DNA of 64,000 nucleotides from Vibrionaceae bacterium (lineage in GTDB: Bacteria; Pseudomonadota; Gammaproteobacteria; Enterobacterales; Vibrionaceae), in assembly GCA_018222805.1 (NCBI GenBank), contig JAAEZQ010000001.1, positions 332,437 through 396,436 of the forward strand, given 5' to 3'. The position numbers and the translations under genes are program-made. This document shows positions 34,633 to 43,704 of this stretch, piece by piece; the first letter of the stretch is position 1, and every line of letters begins with the position of its first letter. The notes under the pieces were generated by a model. That model ran no database searches and had not been told where the DNA came from. It saw only the letters and a program-made list of their open reading frames with translations.

Positions 34633-36126
34633 TTAGTTAACGTTAAACGCTTGTGTCTTGACAAGTGTGATCATCGCATCAATATCTGGTTTAAGCAGAC
34701 GGTCTTCTTCTAGCTTGGCAACTTTCTCACGAATAATATGGAAATTTTCTTCGATCAAATCTGAACATTTGTTCGGACGTCTAAACTCTATCGCCTGTGC
34801 AGCATACATAAGTTCGATAGCTAAGATCTTTTCTAAGTTACCTAAGATCTGGTTCAGTTTTCGACCTGAGATGCTGCCCATCGAAACGTGATCTTCCTGA
34901 CCCATTGAGGTTGGTACGCTGTCAGCAGACGGTGGGAAACAGAGTGATTTGTTTTCAGTAACTAGTGCCGCTGTCGCGTATTGAGGAATCATCATGCCTG
35001 AGTTAAGGCCACCGGATGAAGTCAATAGACGTGGTAGACCGTGCAAGCCTTCAAGGAGTAGGTAACAACGACGGTCGGCAATGTTGCCCAGTTCCGCTGC
35101 TGCAATTGAAGCGTAATCCAACACCATCGCAAGAGGTTGACCATGGAAACTACCACCGGAAATCGCTTCTTCAGAACTGATAACAATCGGGTTATCCGTT
35201 ACCGAGTTCATTTCGATTTCAGCAAGTTCTTTTAAGTGGTTATAGGCATTGCGAGAAGCACCGTGTACCTGAGGGATACAACGTAGTGAGTACGGGTCTT
35301 GCACGCGAATACAATGCGCATGAGAAGCCATGTTTTCTGAGCCTTGGAAGAAACGTCTCATTCGAGCCGCCACTTCAAGGTTACCTGCGAACGCACGAGT
35401 CAGGTGAAGCTCTTCTCTGAATGGAGAACCACTGCCTTGCATGCCCTCGATACTCATCGCGCCAGATAGGTCAGCTAAATCAAGCAGGTAGCGCATTTTT
35501 GTTAGTGCGGTAATCGCATGCGACAAAATAAACTGCGTGCCGTTAATCAGTGCCAAGCCTTCTTTAGCATGCAGCTCAAGTGGCTCTAAACCGTTTTCAC
35601 GAAGCGCTTGCGCGGCAGGAATGATGCTGTCACCGTTCCAGAATTCACCTTCACCAATCAGTGGTAAAAACAGGTGAGAAAGTGGTGCTAAGTCACCCGA
35701 TGCACCCACTGAGCCTTGCTCTGGTACAACAGGGATAAGATCCAGTTCAATGAACGCTAGCATGCGCTGAACCACTTCTAGGCGAATACCTGAGTAGCCC
35801 TGGCTTAACGCATGTACCTTAGTGATCAGCATCAGTTTTGAGATTGGTTTAGCAATTGGCTCACCCACACCCACCGCATGAGTAATCAGGAGATTTTTTT
35901 GTAGCAGATGCGTTTCTTCAGGTGAGATTTGCGTATCACATAGAGGACCGAAACCCGTATTGATGCCGTACACCGCCTTATCTGATGCTGCGATGATGTC
36001 TACATTACGACGACTTGCATTGATCTTATCTAGCGCTTCTTCACACAGTTCCGCTTTGATACTGCCATCAGCAATTCCATTTACAATATCTAGGTTTAGT
36101 CGGTCTACACCATATCTAAACGTCAT
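34633..36126 (-). CDS. hutH: Histidine ammonia-lyase
   Basis: The 497-residue enzyme splits histidine to urocanate and ammonia. The Ala-Ser-Gly that forms the MIO cofactor is present in GSVGASGDLAPLSH. Other family stretches are NTGFGPL, NGTQFILSH and QDPYSLRCIPQVHGA. The start follows TAGGAGAACAAA. It is the first gene of a two-gene hutH-hutU operon. A LysR-type gene is divergent, unlike the HutC-controlled hut operon familiar from enteric bacteria. Confidence 0.95.
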   Translation of the reverse strand: MTFRYGVDRLNLDIVNGIADGSIKAELCEEALDKINASRRNVDIIAASDKAVYGINTGFGPLCDTQISPEETHLLQKNLLITHAVGVGEPIAKPISKLMLITKVHALSQGYSGIRLEVVQRMLAFIELDLIPVVPEQGSVGASGDLAPLSHLFLPLIGEGEFWNGDSIIPAAQALRENGLEPLELHAKEGLALINGTQFILSHAITALTKMRYLLDLADLSGAMSIEGMQGSGSPFREELHLTRAFAGNLEVAARMRRFFQGSENMASHAHCIRVQDPYSLRCIPQVHGASRNAYNHLKELAEIEMNSVTDNPIVISSEEAISGGSFHGQPLAMVLDYASIAAAELGNIADRRCYLLLEGLHGLPRLLTSSGGLNSGMMIPQYATAALVTENKSLCFPPSADSVPTSMGQEDHVSMGSISGRKLNQILGNLEKILAIELMYAAQAIEFRRPNKCSDLIEENFHIIREKVAKLEEDRLLKPDIDAMITLVKTQAFNVN

Positions 36127-36217
36127 TTTGTTCTCCTAACATACGATATTTTGCTATCACGTTACTTATGGGCTCATGCTAACTTGCTCTGGATGTTTTA
36201 TAAAAGCATAATGTTCG

Positions 36218-36243
36218 TAGTTCATTCCGGTTTTATCGAACTA
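36218..36243. promoter_or_regulatory. Candidate operator for the hut LysR regulator
   Basis: TAGTTC (36218-36223) and GAACTA (36238-36243) are inverted arms 14 bases apart between hutH and the divergent LysR gene. It is a plausible LysR-type site, though not tested against other members. Confidence 0.4.
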
Positions 36244-36271
36244 AAATCAAAACTATACATGAGGGCTACCT

Positions 36272-37174
36272 ATGCAGGTGCAAGACGTTGATTTACGTAT
36301 GCTGAGAATATTCGTTGCTATTGTCGAGTGTGGAGGTTTATCGGCAGCGGAATCCCGTTTAAACATCGGTCGCTCAACCATTAGTTCTCATTTATCTGAT
36401 TTGGAACTACGGCTTGGCATTAAGCTTTGTAAACGTGGACGAAGCGGTTTTGAAGTAACAGAAGCAGGACGCGTGACTTATCAAGCCTCACTAGAATTAC
36501 TGCAACAGTGTGAAGCCTTTGCAGCAACAGTCGCGAGTTCAAAAAATGAACTCTCGGGCCGAGTGACGATTGCCATGATTGACACCTTAGTCAACGATCC
36601 GCGCTGCCGCGTAGCAGATGTCATTTCTTCATTAAAAAACAGAAGCAATAACTTACAGTTCGACATTAACGTCTGTGAGGCGCGCGAAGTAGAAACGTCC
36701 GTAGTCAATGGTCGCTCACTGGTCGGAATCGGCGTCAGTCGTCATCAATTAAGGGGACTCGACTATTACCCTCTGCATAACGAAACAAACTATTTGTATT
36801 GTGGCAAAGGCCACCCGCTGTTCGACTGTAAACCTTCTGAAACCAAGAAGCTTTTGCAGCAAGCAGAAGTCATTACCAGTAACTATATGCGAGATAAGGA
36901 AACCCGCAACGATGCACTGAATTACCAAAACAGCGCCACCGCGTATCACGATGAGGGGATTGCTCATTTAATTTTATCAGGCGCGTTTATCGGCTACCTC
37001 CCAGAACACTACGCCAACAGTTGGGTCGACAAGGGGGTGTTCAAACCTATCCTGCCTGAAAAATACACCTACCAAATTCCGGTTATGCTAATCACATTGA
37101 AAAACAGTTCTACTTCACCATTGGCTAAGGCGCTGATTGAAGAGATTAAACGTTGCCACATCTCAGATAAATAG
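36272..37174 (+). CDS. LysR family regulator next to hutHU
   Basis: The 300-residue product has an N-terminal winged helix (GGLSAAESRLNIGRSTISSHLSDLELRLGIKLCKRG) and an effector domain (about 90-295). It is divergent from hutH with 145 bases between them, so it probably controls histidine use. The start follows ATGAGGGCTACCT. The effector (histidine or urocanate) is only a guess. Confidence 0.9.
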   Translation: MQVQDVDLRMLRIFVAIVECGGLSAAESRLNIGRSTISSHLSDLELRLGIKLCKRGRSGFEVTEAGRVTYQASLELLQQCEAFAATVASSKNELSGRVTIAMIDTLVNDPRCRVADVISSLKNRSNNLQFDINVCEAREVETSVVNGRSLVGIGVSRHQLRGLDYYPLHNETNYLYCGKGHPLFDCKPSETKKLLQQAEVITSNYMRDKETRNDALNYQNSATAYHDEGIAHLILSGAFIGYLPEHYANSWVDKGVFKPILPEKYTYQIPVMLITLKNSSTSPLAKALIEEIKRCHISDK

Positions 37175-37234
37175 CCATGTAAAGCGATGTTAACCAACAG
37201 GAATGGGGACTCCTCTACTTTCGAAACAAGAAAA

Positions 37235-37271
37235 GCCTAACATCCATGTCCCTACAACGCGGATGTTAGGC
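37235..37271 (-). terminator. Terminator of the citC-DUF5718 operon
   Basis: GCCTAACATCC (37235-37245) pairs perfectly with GGATGTTAGGC (37261-37271), and the minus strand continues into CTTTTC. It lies 55 bases beyond the DUF5718 gene. Confidence 0.8.
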
Positions 37272-37325
37272 AAAATACAGTACCGACCAACGCCAACACT
37301 GCCCTACAAATAGAATGTTTTACGG

Positions 37326-38156
37326 TTAGAAAACGGTTTGCACCACAGCCGAAATACCCTGCTGCTGAAGATCATTAGCCGCCGCCAACTGACGAATTTT
37401 CTGCGGCGTGTAACTGCGCTGGTCATACACCACCACCATGCTCACATCGCCACGTTCTAAAAAGTTAGACTCACCATATGGGGTGTAACGCGTCGCACCT
37501 AACGCCAGCAGGACCTGAGATGGGTAGTTTGCCTCAGCAATCATCTGCTTGATATTTTCTTTAGGCCCCATGTCTTGCTGTTGGTTCATCTGCTCACCAA
37601 TCCATTCAAGCAGGGTATCGTAGAAATAGGTGTAGCCAGAGATTTCGCAATCTTCACCATACAGTTCAAACGCTTCACCACGCTGGTGAAAACTTGCAAT
37701 TCGGTATTGATCAATGTCACCGCCACGAGTTAAACCACTAATCGGCAGCATGGTTTCAGCAATGCCCTTTGACGCCGTTCCCCAGTTCTTTTTCTCACTG
37801 ATTTTATTGGCGTTAGGACGGCGAATCGAGCAATCATTAAAGGCACCGAATGCTTGAGGTAATAGATCAACGACGTGATTATTCTGATCATAGATGACAT
37901 CGCACAAAAGCCCGACTTCCGGTTCAATTTGTAAATTATCGACGTCCAGAGGCAGTTGAATCGCATCATGACTGAGCGGGAAATTGGTTAAAAATGAATT
38001 GCTCTCAGCTGGCACGTAAATAGGAAACAATGCTTGCGGCATCGCAAGGTCTGCCCCTTCAATCTGGGCAAAGTCTGCCGCCTCTCCCGCTTGCTGTAGG
38101 TGACCGGCAAAGTTACCCGCAATGCCGAGCACAAGAACGTCTGTATACATTTCCAT
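37326..38156 (-). CDS. DUF5718 family protein, last gene of the citrate lyase operon
   Basis: The 276-residue protein starts with LVLGIAGNFAGHLQQAGEAADF and has EPEVGLLCDVIYD, AFNDCSIRR and WGTASKGI stretches, which I recognise as DUF5718. The layout recalls the fumarylacetoacetate hydrolase fold, but function is unknown and I see no signal peptide or membrane segment. It begins 35 bases after citG, in the same direction, with no terminator between, and the terminator follows this gene. That makes it the seventh gene of the citrate lyase operon. A role in citrate or oxaloacetate metabolism is an inference from position. Confidence 0.8.
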   Translation of the reverse strand: MEMYTDVLVLGIAGNFAGHLQQAGEAADFAQIEGADLAMPQALFPIYVPAESNSFLTNFPLSHDAIQLPLDVDNLQIEPEVGLLCDVIYDQNNHVVDLLPQAFGAFNDCSIRRPNANKISEKKNWGTASKGIAETMLPISGLTRGGDIDQYRIASFHQRGEAFELYGEDCEISGYTYFYDTLLEWIGEQMNQQQDMGPKENIKQMIAEANYPSQVLLALGATRYTPYGESNFLERGDVSMVVVYDQRSYTPQKIRQLAAANDLQQQGISAVVQTVF

Positions 38157-38191
38157 GAAGGTGAAATCCTTATTTTGTTACTGTTGTCGCT

Positions 38192-39133
38192 TTAACGACT
38201 ATGTTGACTAAGGTGGTTTAACTGCGCTAAAAGCCAGGTCATCGCTAACAAATCTGCACTCCCTCCCGGGCTCAGACGGCGCTCAGTAAACTGCTTATTT
38301 AGCTGAATAAGTTCTTGTTCGAGTTGAGGGTGATCACAGCCACCTTTTTGCAAAAGTTGCCAAGCTGCATTTTGCACGAAACGCAGTCCATGCATACCAC
38401 CGCGAGATACTACGTTGGTGTCTTGGTTGTTGGCCATCAAGACCAGCAAAGTTTGCCACAATGCATGTTCGGTGGTTTTTCCTTTGGTGATCGCCTGCTC
38501 GTAGGCAGGAAGGCTAAACTGAGTAATGGTGGCAAAACCCGACGCCGCCTCTCCGCGAGCGCCAGTCAAGCCATATTGCTGAAAGAGCTTTTCACCGTGA
38601 GTATCAGCAGTGCGATTTGAACGTTTCAGTTCATCAATCACCAAGGTTTCGCAACAACGTTTTATGACGTGGCTAACATGAATCGAGTCAAGCGTTAAAC
38701 CTTTGCCTTTTAACCAACCAATGGCACCGCAAATCAGCCCAATGCTGAAAATCATACCTTTATGCGTGTTGACCCCTTGAGTGGCTTCAAACATCGCCAG
38801 TTCGGCTTGTACACCAATTGGCCTCAATGCTGGCAGTAAGCTATCAGCCATAAACGGGCGATGTTCAAAACCAGCACTCAAAAAGTCATGAATAAAAGGC
38901 TTAATGGCTTCGGCGCTGCGCTCAAAAAGGCGCACATCCATGTCACTGTGGGCGCCATTATCAAGCAAATCCACTAATCCTGGTTTCGGCGTCAGGTGCA
39001 CTTCTACCAGCATCGCGTGATAAGCCAACTCAGAGACCAATTTGAACAGGTCAACACGGACTGAGCGGTCAGCTTGAACAGGTGCGCTGCAAAAGTGCTC
39101 AGTGCCCACTAAAAGATTAAGCGCTGTGTTCAT
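38192..39133 (-). CDS. citG: Triphosphoribosyl-dephospho-CoA synthase CitG
   Basis: The 313-residue enzyme makes the precursor of the citrate lyase prosthetic group from ATP and dephospho-CoA. Family stretches are visible: TPKPGLVDLLDNGAHSDM, HKGMIFSIGLICGAIGWL, TRGARGEAASGF-like, and GDQDTN-like NNQDTNVVSRGG. The start overlaps the end of citX by 17 bases, indicating tight coupling. Length fits the family (about 290-300). Confidence 0.93.
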   Translation of the reverse strand: MNTALNLLVGTEHFCSAPVQADRSVRVDLFKLVSELAYHAMLVEVHLTPKPGLVDLLDNGAHSDMDVRLFERSAEAIKPFIHDFLSAGFEHRPFMADSLLPALRPIGVQAELAMFEATQGVNTHKGMIFSIGLICGAIGWLKGKGLTLDSIHVSHVIKRCCETLVIDELKRSNRTADTHGEKLFQQYGLTGARGEAASGFATITQFSLPAYEQAITKGKTTEHALWQTLLVLMANNQDTNVVSRGGMHGLRFVQNAAWQLLQKGGCDHPQLEQELIQLNKQFTERRLSPGGSADLLAMTWLLAQLNHLSQHSR

Positions 39134-39656
39134 GTTCTCTTACCATTTCATCGATGACCGAAGTCAGTTCAGAGAGTGCGTGACGATGACTGCGTCCACA
39201 GACGACGGCATCTTGCTCACAGATGAGGCATTTACGACGCGGCATTTGTTTCCCTTTGCGCGATATAATTTTGCCGTCTTCGCCTATTACGTCGAGATCC
39301 ATCAGCCTGCCCAACGGATGACAAGACTCAATTTTAATCATCAGCTTTTTGAGTACCGATGCGCTGACTGCTTTCACCGCAAAGACCCCTTCAGGGCCAG
39401 TATTTTTAGTCAGCAATTGGCGCTCGGCTATATCACAGCCGTTTTGCTTACAAGCAAGGCTTATGGCCTCCACCCCTTGTTCAAACACTTTGCTGGAACT
39501 TGGGGTTAACTTGTATGGGCCGGGAATATTGACAGTAAAGGAGATAAGAGGTGATGAGTGGCGGCTAAGCCACTCATGTTGTCGTTTCATTCGAGCCTCT
39601 TTGCTCTCCAATACTTCGTCAAGCCCAACCGCGTGTGCTTGGCGATCACAGGTCAT
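39117..39656 (-). CDS. citX: Apo-citrate lyase phosphoribosyl-dephospho-CoA transferase CitX
   Basis: The 179-residue protein attaches the prosthetic group to the acyl carrier subunit (CitD). It shows the family pattern SFTVNIPGPYKL near residue 40 and CLICEQDAVVCGRSHRH near the C-terminus. Its ATG overlaps the stop of citF (ATGA), and it overlaps citG, so translation of the chain is coupled. Confidence 0.92.
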   Translation of the reverse strand: MTCDRQAHAVGLDEVLESKEARMKRQHEWLSRHSSPLISFTVNIPGPYKLTPSSSKVFEQGVEAISLACKQNGCDIAERQLLTKNTGPEGVFAVKAVSASVLKKLMIKIESCHPLGRLMDLDVIGEDGKIISRKGKQMPRRKCLICEQDAVVCGRSHRHALSELTSVIDEMVREHEHSA

Positions 39657-41167
39657 TGTTTTACTCTCCTAATCACATCAATCACAGAACCATCACGGTA
39701 ACGAACATAACCCACGATTTGTTCTTCAAATTCAATCGGTGCTGGTTCACCCGTTAAAGTAATGGCGCGCTGGTAAAGCGTTTCAATCTCTACTACTTCA
39801 ATGCCTCTGCTTTCTAGCTGCTCTCGCACATCCGCACGTTTTGGATTCACCGCCACACCGTGATCGGTCACCAACACATCCACTGACTCACCCGGTGTGA
39901 CCGTATTGAGCACGCGATTCACTACGGTTGGAATTCGCCCGCGAACAAGTGGCGCTACGACAATCGCTAGACTTGCACCTGCAGCGGTATCACAGTGGCC
40001 GCCAGAGGCACCGCGAATGACCCCATCGGAACCAGTGATTACGTTGACGTTAAATTGAGTATCAATTTCTAACGCACTAAGAATCACAATATCTAAGCGA
40101 TCAACCACCGCTCCTTTTGAGGATGGATTAGCGTATTCGTTAGCAGAAATCTCAATATGATTTGGGTTGCGGGCTAATGAGTCCGCCGCACCGGCATCAA
40201 AACATTGCACATCCAGTAAGTTTTTAATTAAGCCTTTTTCGTGCATCTCCACCATAGTTGAAGTGATACCACCTAACGCAAACTCTGCTGTAATGTCTTG
40301 TTTCACCATTTCATTTTCTAAAAAGCGAGTGACCGCTAACGACGCGCCACCAGATCCGGTTTGGATGTTAAAACCTTGTTTGAAATAAGGTGAGTTGATA
40401 ATGACATCCGCCGCTCGCTTCGCAATCAGAAGCTCACGCGGGTTGCTGGTTAGGCGCGTTTCACCACCGCCAATTTTGGCTGGGTCACCCACTTCAGCGA
40501 CTTGCACTACCGCATCTACATAGTCTTGCGTGATGGAAGCAGGATGGTTGGGATAAGACACCAAACTTTCCGTCAGCATTACCACATGTTTCGCATGCTG
40601 CGCATCCACTTTGGCATAACCCAGCGATCCGCAGCGAGATTGACCATGAATGCCATTCGCATTACCAAATTCATCACAGCAAGGGACACCGATAAAGGCG
40701 ACATCAATATTCAGCTCACCACTTTGTACCAGGTGAACACGACCACCGTGGGAGTGAATATGCACGGGTTCTTGCAATAATCCGTTCGAAATAGCCTCGC
40801 CCAGTTCGCCGCGAATGCCCGAGGTATAAATCTTACTCACCACACCATTACGGATGTGCTCAACGATAGGCGAATGAACGCTGGTTAGTGAACTCGGCGC
40901 TAACGTTAGGTTTTTAAAACCCATACTGGCGATAGTTTCCATCACCATATTGATGACTTTATCCCCACCGCGAAACGAGTGGTGGAAAGAGACAGTCATC
41001 CCATCTTGTAGCCCTGAGTCACGAATCGCCTGCTCAAGGTCTGCTTTCATTTTACGACCCGTTTTTGCTTTCGCATCAGCCAGATAAGGCGGGGTACGGT
41101 TGGCACCACCAAATGCGGTCAGCGAAGACGCGTGAGGAAGGTCTAGATTAAATTCAAATTCTGCCAT
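39653..41167 (-). CDS. citF: Citrate lyase alpha subunit (citrate:acetyl-ACP transferase)
   Basis: The 504-residue protein exchanges citrate for acetyl on the acyl carrier subunit. The typical family features are the N-terminal TPPYLADAK and the CoA-transferase-like core (VSFHHSFRGGDKVINMV; GSDGVIRGASGGHCDTA). The start follows GTAAGGCAGTATC. citE ends 9 bases upstream, in the standard order CDEFXG. Confidence 0.95.
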   Translation of the reverse strand: MAEFEFNLDLPHASSLTAFGGANRTPPYLADAKAKTGRKMKADLEQAIRDSGLQDGMTVSFHHSFRGGDKVINMVMETIASMGFKNLTLAPSSLTSVHSPIVEHIRNGVVSKIYTSGIRGELGEAISNGLLQEPVHIHSHGGRVHLVQSGELNIDVAFIGVPCCDEFGNANGIHGQSRCGSLGYAKVDAQHAKHVVMLTESLVSYPNHPASITQDYVDAVVQVAEVGDPAKIGGGETRLTSNPRELLIAKRAADVIINSPYFKQGFNIQTGSGGASLAVTRFLENEMVKQDITAEFALGGITSTMVEMHEKGLIKNLLDVQCFDAGAADSLARNPNHIEISANEYANPSSKGAVVDRLDIVILSALEIDTQFNVNVITGSDGVIRGASGGHCDTAAGASLAIVVAPLVRGRIPTVVNRVLNTVTPGESVDVLVTDHGVAVNPKRADVREQLESRGIEVVEIETLYQRAITLTGEPAPIEFEEQIVGYVRYRDGSVIDVIRRVKQ

Positions 41168-41176
41168 GATACTGCC

Positions 41177-42052
41177 TTACTGTTTGATACCTGTTTGTGC
41201 TTTTTGAAGAGTCCAGCGCGCGCGCTCAATGATTGGGCTATCGACCATTTTGCCGTTTAGCGACACCACACCGAGACCTTGCTCTTCGGCTTCTTTCGCG
41301 GCTTCAATCACACGAATGGCGTAGTCCACTTCTTTCTGCGTTGGGGCAAATACGTTATGGATAATTTCGATTTGGCGGGGGTTAATAAGCGATTTACCAT
41401 CAAAACCAAGTTGTTTGATGTGCTCGGCTTCACGTAAGAAACCCGCCTCGTTATTGGCATCAGAGTAAACCGTATCAAACGCCATGATTCCTGCTGAACG
41501 AGCCGCCTGCAGAATTGAACAACGGGCAAACAAAAGCTCGGTGCCTTCAGCTGAGCGCTGGGTGCGTAAGTCACGAACATAGTCTTCAGCACCAAGCGCA
41601 ATACCAATTAAACGTGGACAGCAATGTGCGATATCCACGGCGTTATTAACTCCGTTAGCCGACTCAATCGCTGCCATCATTTTGGTACTGCCTACTACAC
41701 GACCACATTGGCGCTCAATCTCTGAGATATGACGTTCCATCTCCAGTACATCTTCAGCGTTGTCGGTTTTAGGTAGACGAACCACATCAGCGCCGCCACG
41801 AATGACGGCATTAAGGTCATTGAGACCGTGCTCAGAGTCGAGAGGATTAACACGGACCACGGTCTCAACATCTTGATAAAAAGGATGTTGCAGCGCATGA
41901 AACACCAACATTCTCGCGGTGTCTTTTTCGCGAATAGAGACGGAATCTTCCAAGTCAAACATGATGGCATCTGGCTTGTAGATAAACGTGTTGCTTAACA
42001 TGGCGGCGTTAGCGCCAGGAACAAACAGCATGCTGCGACGTAATTGACTCAT
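41177..42052 (-). CDS. citE: Citrate lyase beta subunit (citryl-ACP lyase)
   Basis: The 291-residue TIM-barrel enzyme releases oxaloacetate from citryl-ACP. Motifs of the CitE/malyl-CoA lyase family are visible: [21 protein letters not shown] and VVRVNPLDS. The ATG at 42052 overlaps the TGA of citD (ATGA) and follows GGGGAGCACTATC; an upstream in-frame start lies inside that site. Confidence 0.95.
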   Translation of the reverse strand: MSQLRRSMLFVPGANAAMLSNTFIYKPDAIMFDLEDSVSIREKDTARMLVFHALQHPFYQDVETVVRVNPLDSEHGLNDLNAVIRGGADVVRLPKTDNAEDVLEMERHISEIERQCGRVVGSTKMMAAIESANGVNNAVDIAHCCPRLIGIALGAEDYVRDLRTQRSAEGTELLFARCSILQAARSAGIMAFDTVYSDANNEAGFLREAEHIKQLGFDGKSLINPRQIEIIHNVFAPTQKEVDYAIRVIEAAKEAEEQGLGVVSLNGKMVDSPIIERARWTLQKAQTGIKQ

Positions 42053-42345
42053 GATAGTGCTCCCCATTCAATCTGTTTACTCTCGGCTGCGCGCATAATT
42101 GCGGCTTGGACCCGAGCTTTGATCACACAATCCAAGGCACCTTTATCTTCAATCTCAAGCTGGGCAGATTCCACGCCCATACTGCTGAGTACCTCACGAA
42201 CCAAACGTTCAATAGCGCCACCGAACGGCTTTTGTACCGAACTGTCTAGCGCAATATCAATCACGCCTTCAGGGTTCGGCGCAATACGAACTTGCAAGTC
42301 ACTGGACTCCAGTGTGCCTGCAAAAGCGGGCTGTATAATTTTCAT
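42049..42345 (-). CDS. citD: Citrate lyase gamma subunit (acyl carrier protein)
   Basis: The 98-residue carrier protein binds the 2'-(5''-phosphoribosyl)-3'-dephospho-CoA group. The modified serine is Ser14 in [13 protein letters not shown], the same position as in Klebsiella. The end overlaps the start of citE. A ribosome site AAAGG precedes the ATG. Confidence 0.95.
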   Translation of the reverse strand: MKIIQPAFAGTLESSDLQVRIAPNPEGVIDIALDSSVQKPFGGAIERLVREVLSSMGVESAQLEIEDKGALDCVIKARVQAAIMRAAESKQIEWGALS

Positions 42346-42379
42346 TCAATAAACCTTTACACGTTAATTTTTTAGGCAG

Positions 42380-43432
42380 CTAAGCAGCCGCAAACTCACC
42401 AGAGCGCGTCGCAGTGAACAGTTGATGGCTCTGGATATAATCGATGGATGTCTGTGGCAGCAGCGAAGCGAGCTGTTTGAGCTGCCCTTGTTTTAGTAGC
42501 GAACGCACCGTTGAAGCAGATATTGGCTTTTGCTTTACGGTTTTACGCTCAAGTTCAACCACTTCAATCGATGGCCACTTCAAATCCTCTGTGGTCAGCC
42601 AATGTTTCATTTGTTGGTTGTAATGGCTGGTGACCACGCACTCAGGCTCACTGCCCACGTAACGATGGGTAATGCCCAAAGCTGGCGCGATGAAATGACG
42701 AAATAGTTGTAAGTCGATGGCGGTATGACAATAGTTAATCAAGCCCTGAGACTTAATAAAATACGTTGGAAATGTCGCTCTTGAAATAATATAATTCGAA
42801 CCTGGATGTACCGTTATATTTCGAATATGGCTAATACCACTTTTAATCATTTCAAATCTGTCGTGATAAGAAAATTCACTTCCTTCTTCTTTAACGACAA
42901 TGATATGCAGCCAATCGCAATCTTTTGCCGCTTGCTCAATTAAATATTGATGACCTAAAGTAAATGGATTCGCATTAATAACGATTCCACCAATTTTACC
43001 GCCTTCTACTTTTAATTTTTTCAATTTGCGACAATAGTTTCTTAAACGATATTGACTATTCTCTAAAAGGACTAAATTACCGTCGACTTTTGCAATCGGA
43101 AAGAAACCAGATTGACGAAATAACTTAACGTTCTGTGGTTTAGTAAATAGGAATAACTCATACCTTCCCATTTCATAAGCCAAGGAGGTTAATTCGGTCA
43201 TGAGTTTCAATGAAAACCCAGTACCATGCAGTTGTTCAACGATAGCAATTGATTTGAGAATATTCCCGGCAATCCCGCCGCAGGCTACAATCTCCTCGCC
43301 TGAATACGCGACAATAAAGCGTTCTACATCCGTGTCGATGCCAAGGTTAAAGCGTTGTAAGAACGCCGCTATATCAAACCATTTGTTCTGGTTCCTGGCA
43401 CTAACCCTGCTTAACGTATAAGTGTCTAACAT
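42380..43432 (-). CDS. citC: [Citrate (pro-3S)-lyase] ligase CitC
   Basis: The protein (about 350 residues) acetylates the prosthetic group of citrate lyase with ATP and acetate, switching it on. An N-terminal acetyltransferase-like part (about 20-115, with VACGGIAGNILKSIAI) precedes the nucleotidyl-transferase part (GGIVINANPFTLGHQYLIEQA, then HRYVGSEPECVVT and ISASTVRSLL). It is the first gene of citCDEFXG. The start is uncertain: AAGGGG precedes ATGs at 43441 and 43432, and the latter has the better spacing; an earlier ATG at 43459 also lies in frame. Confidence 0.92.
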   Translation of the reverse strand: MLDTYTLSRVSARNQNKWFDIAAFLQRFNLGIDTDVERFIVAYSGEEIVACGGIAGNILKSIAIVEQLHGTGFSLKLMTELTSLAYEMGRYELFLFTKPQNVKLFRQSGFFPIAKVDGNLVLLENSQYRLRNYCRKLKKLKVEGGKIGGIVINANPFTLGHQYLIEQAAKDCDWLHIIVVKEEGSEFSYHDRFEMIKSGISHIRNITVHPGSNYIISRATFPTYFIKSQGLINYCHTAIDLQLFRHFIAPALGITHRYVGSEPECVVTSHYNQQMKHWLTTEDLKWPSIEVVELERKTVKQKPISASTVRSLLKQGQLKQLASLLPQTSIDYIQSHQLFTATRSGEFAAA

Positions 43433-43527
43433 CTTATTCATCCCCTTATCTCGACACATAAATAGTGAGCGAATAAGCGATAGAAAATGATGATCGAAGT
43501 CGACTATTTTTTGCGACTAAAAAACCT

Positions 43528-43605
43528 TTATGAATTTAATGTTTTTTATTGCCTAACCTATTGAAATATAACAAAACTAAACAATTAAAAACTTTAAATT
43601 CATAA
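43528..43605. promoter_or_regulatory. Pair of inverted TTATGAATTTAA boxes between citC and citS
   Basis: TTATGAATTTAA occurs at 43528-43539, and its exact reverse complement at 43594-43605, 66 bases centre to centre. The AT-rich divergent promoter region is where CitB-type response regulators bind in Klebsiella. These are good candidates for CitB sites serving both operons. Confidence 0.6.
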
Positions 43606-43704
43606 GTGTATCTTTAAGCCATGACATTAAATGATCACTCTCACAGTTAAGGAGAGAAAATATTAATAAGTTATAAATGAAACATCAACAGTGGAATATT
43701 TAAG

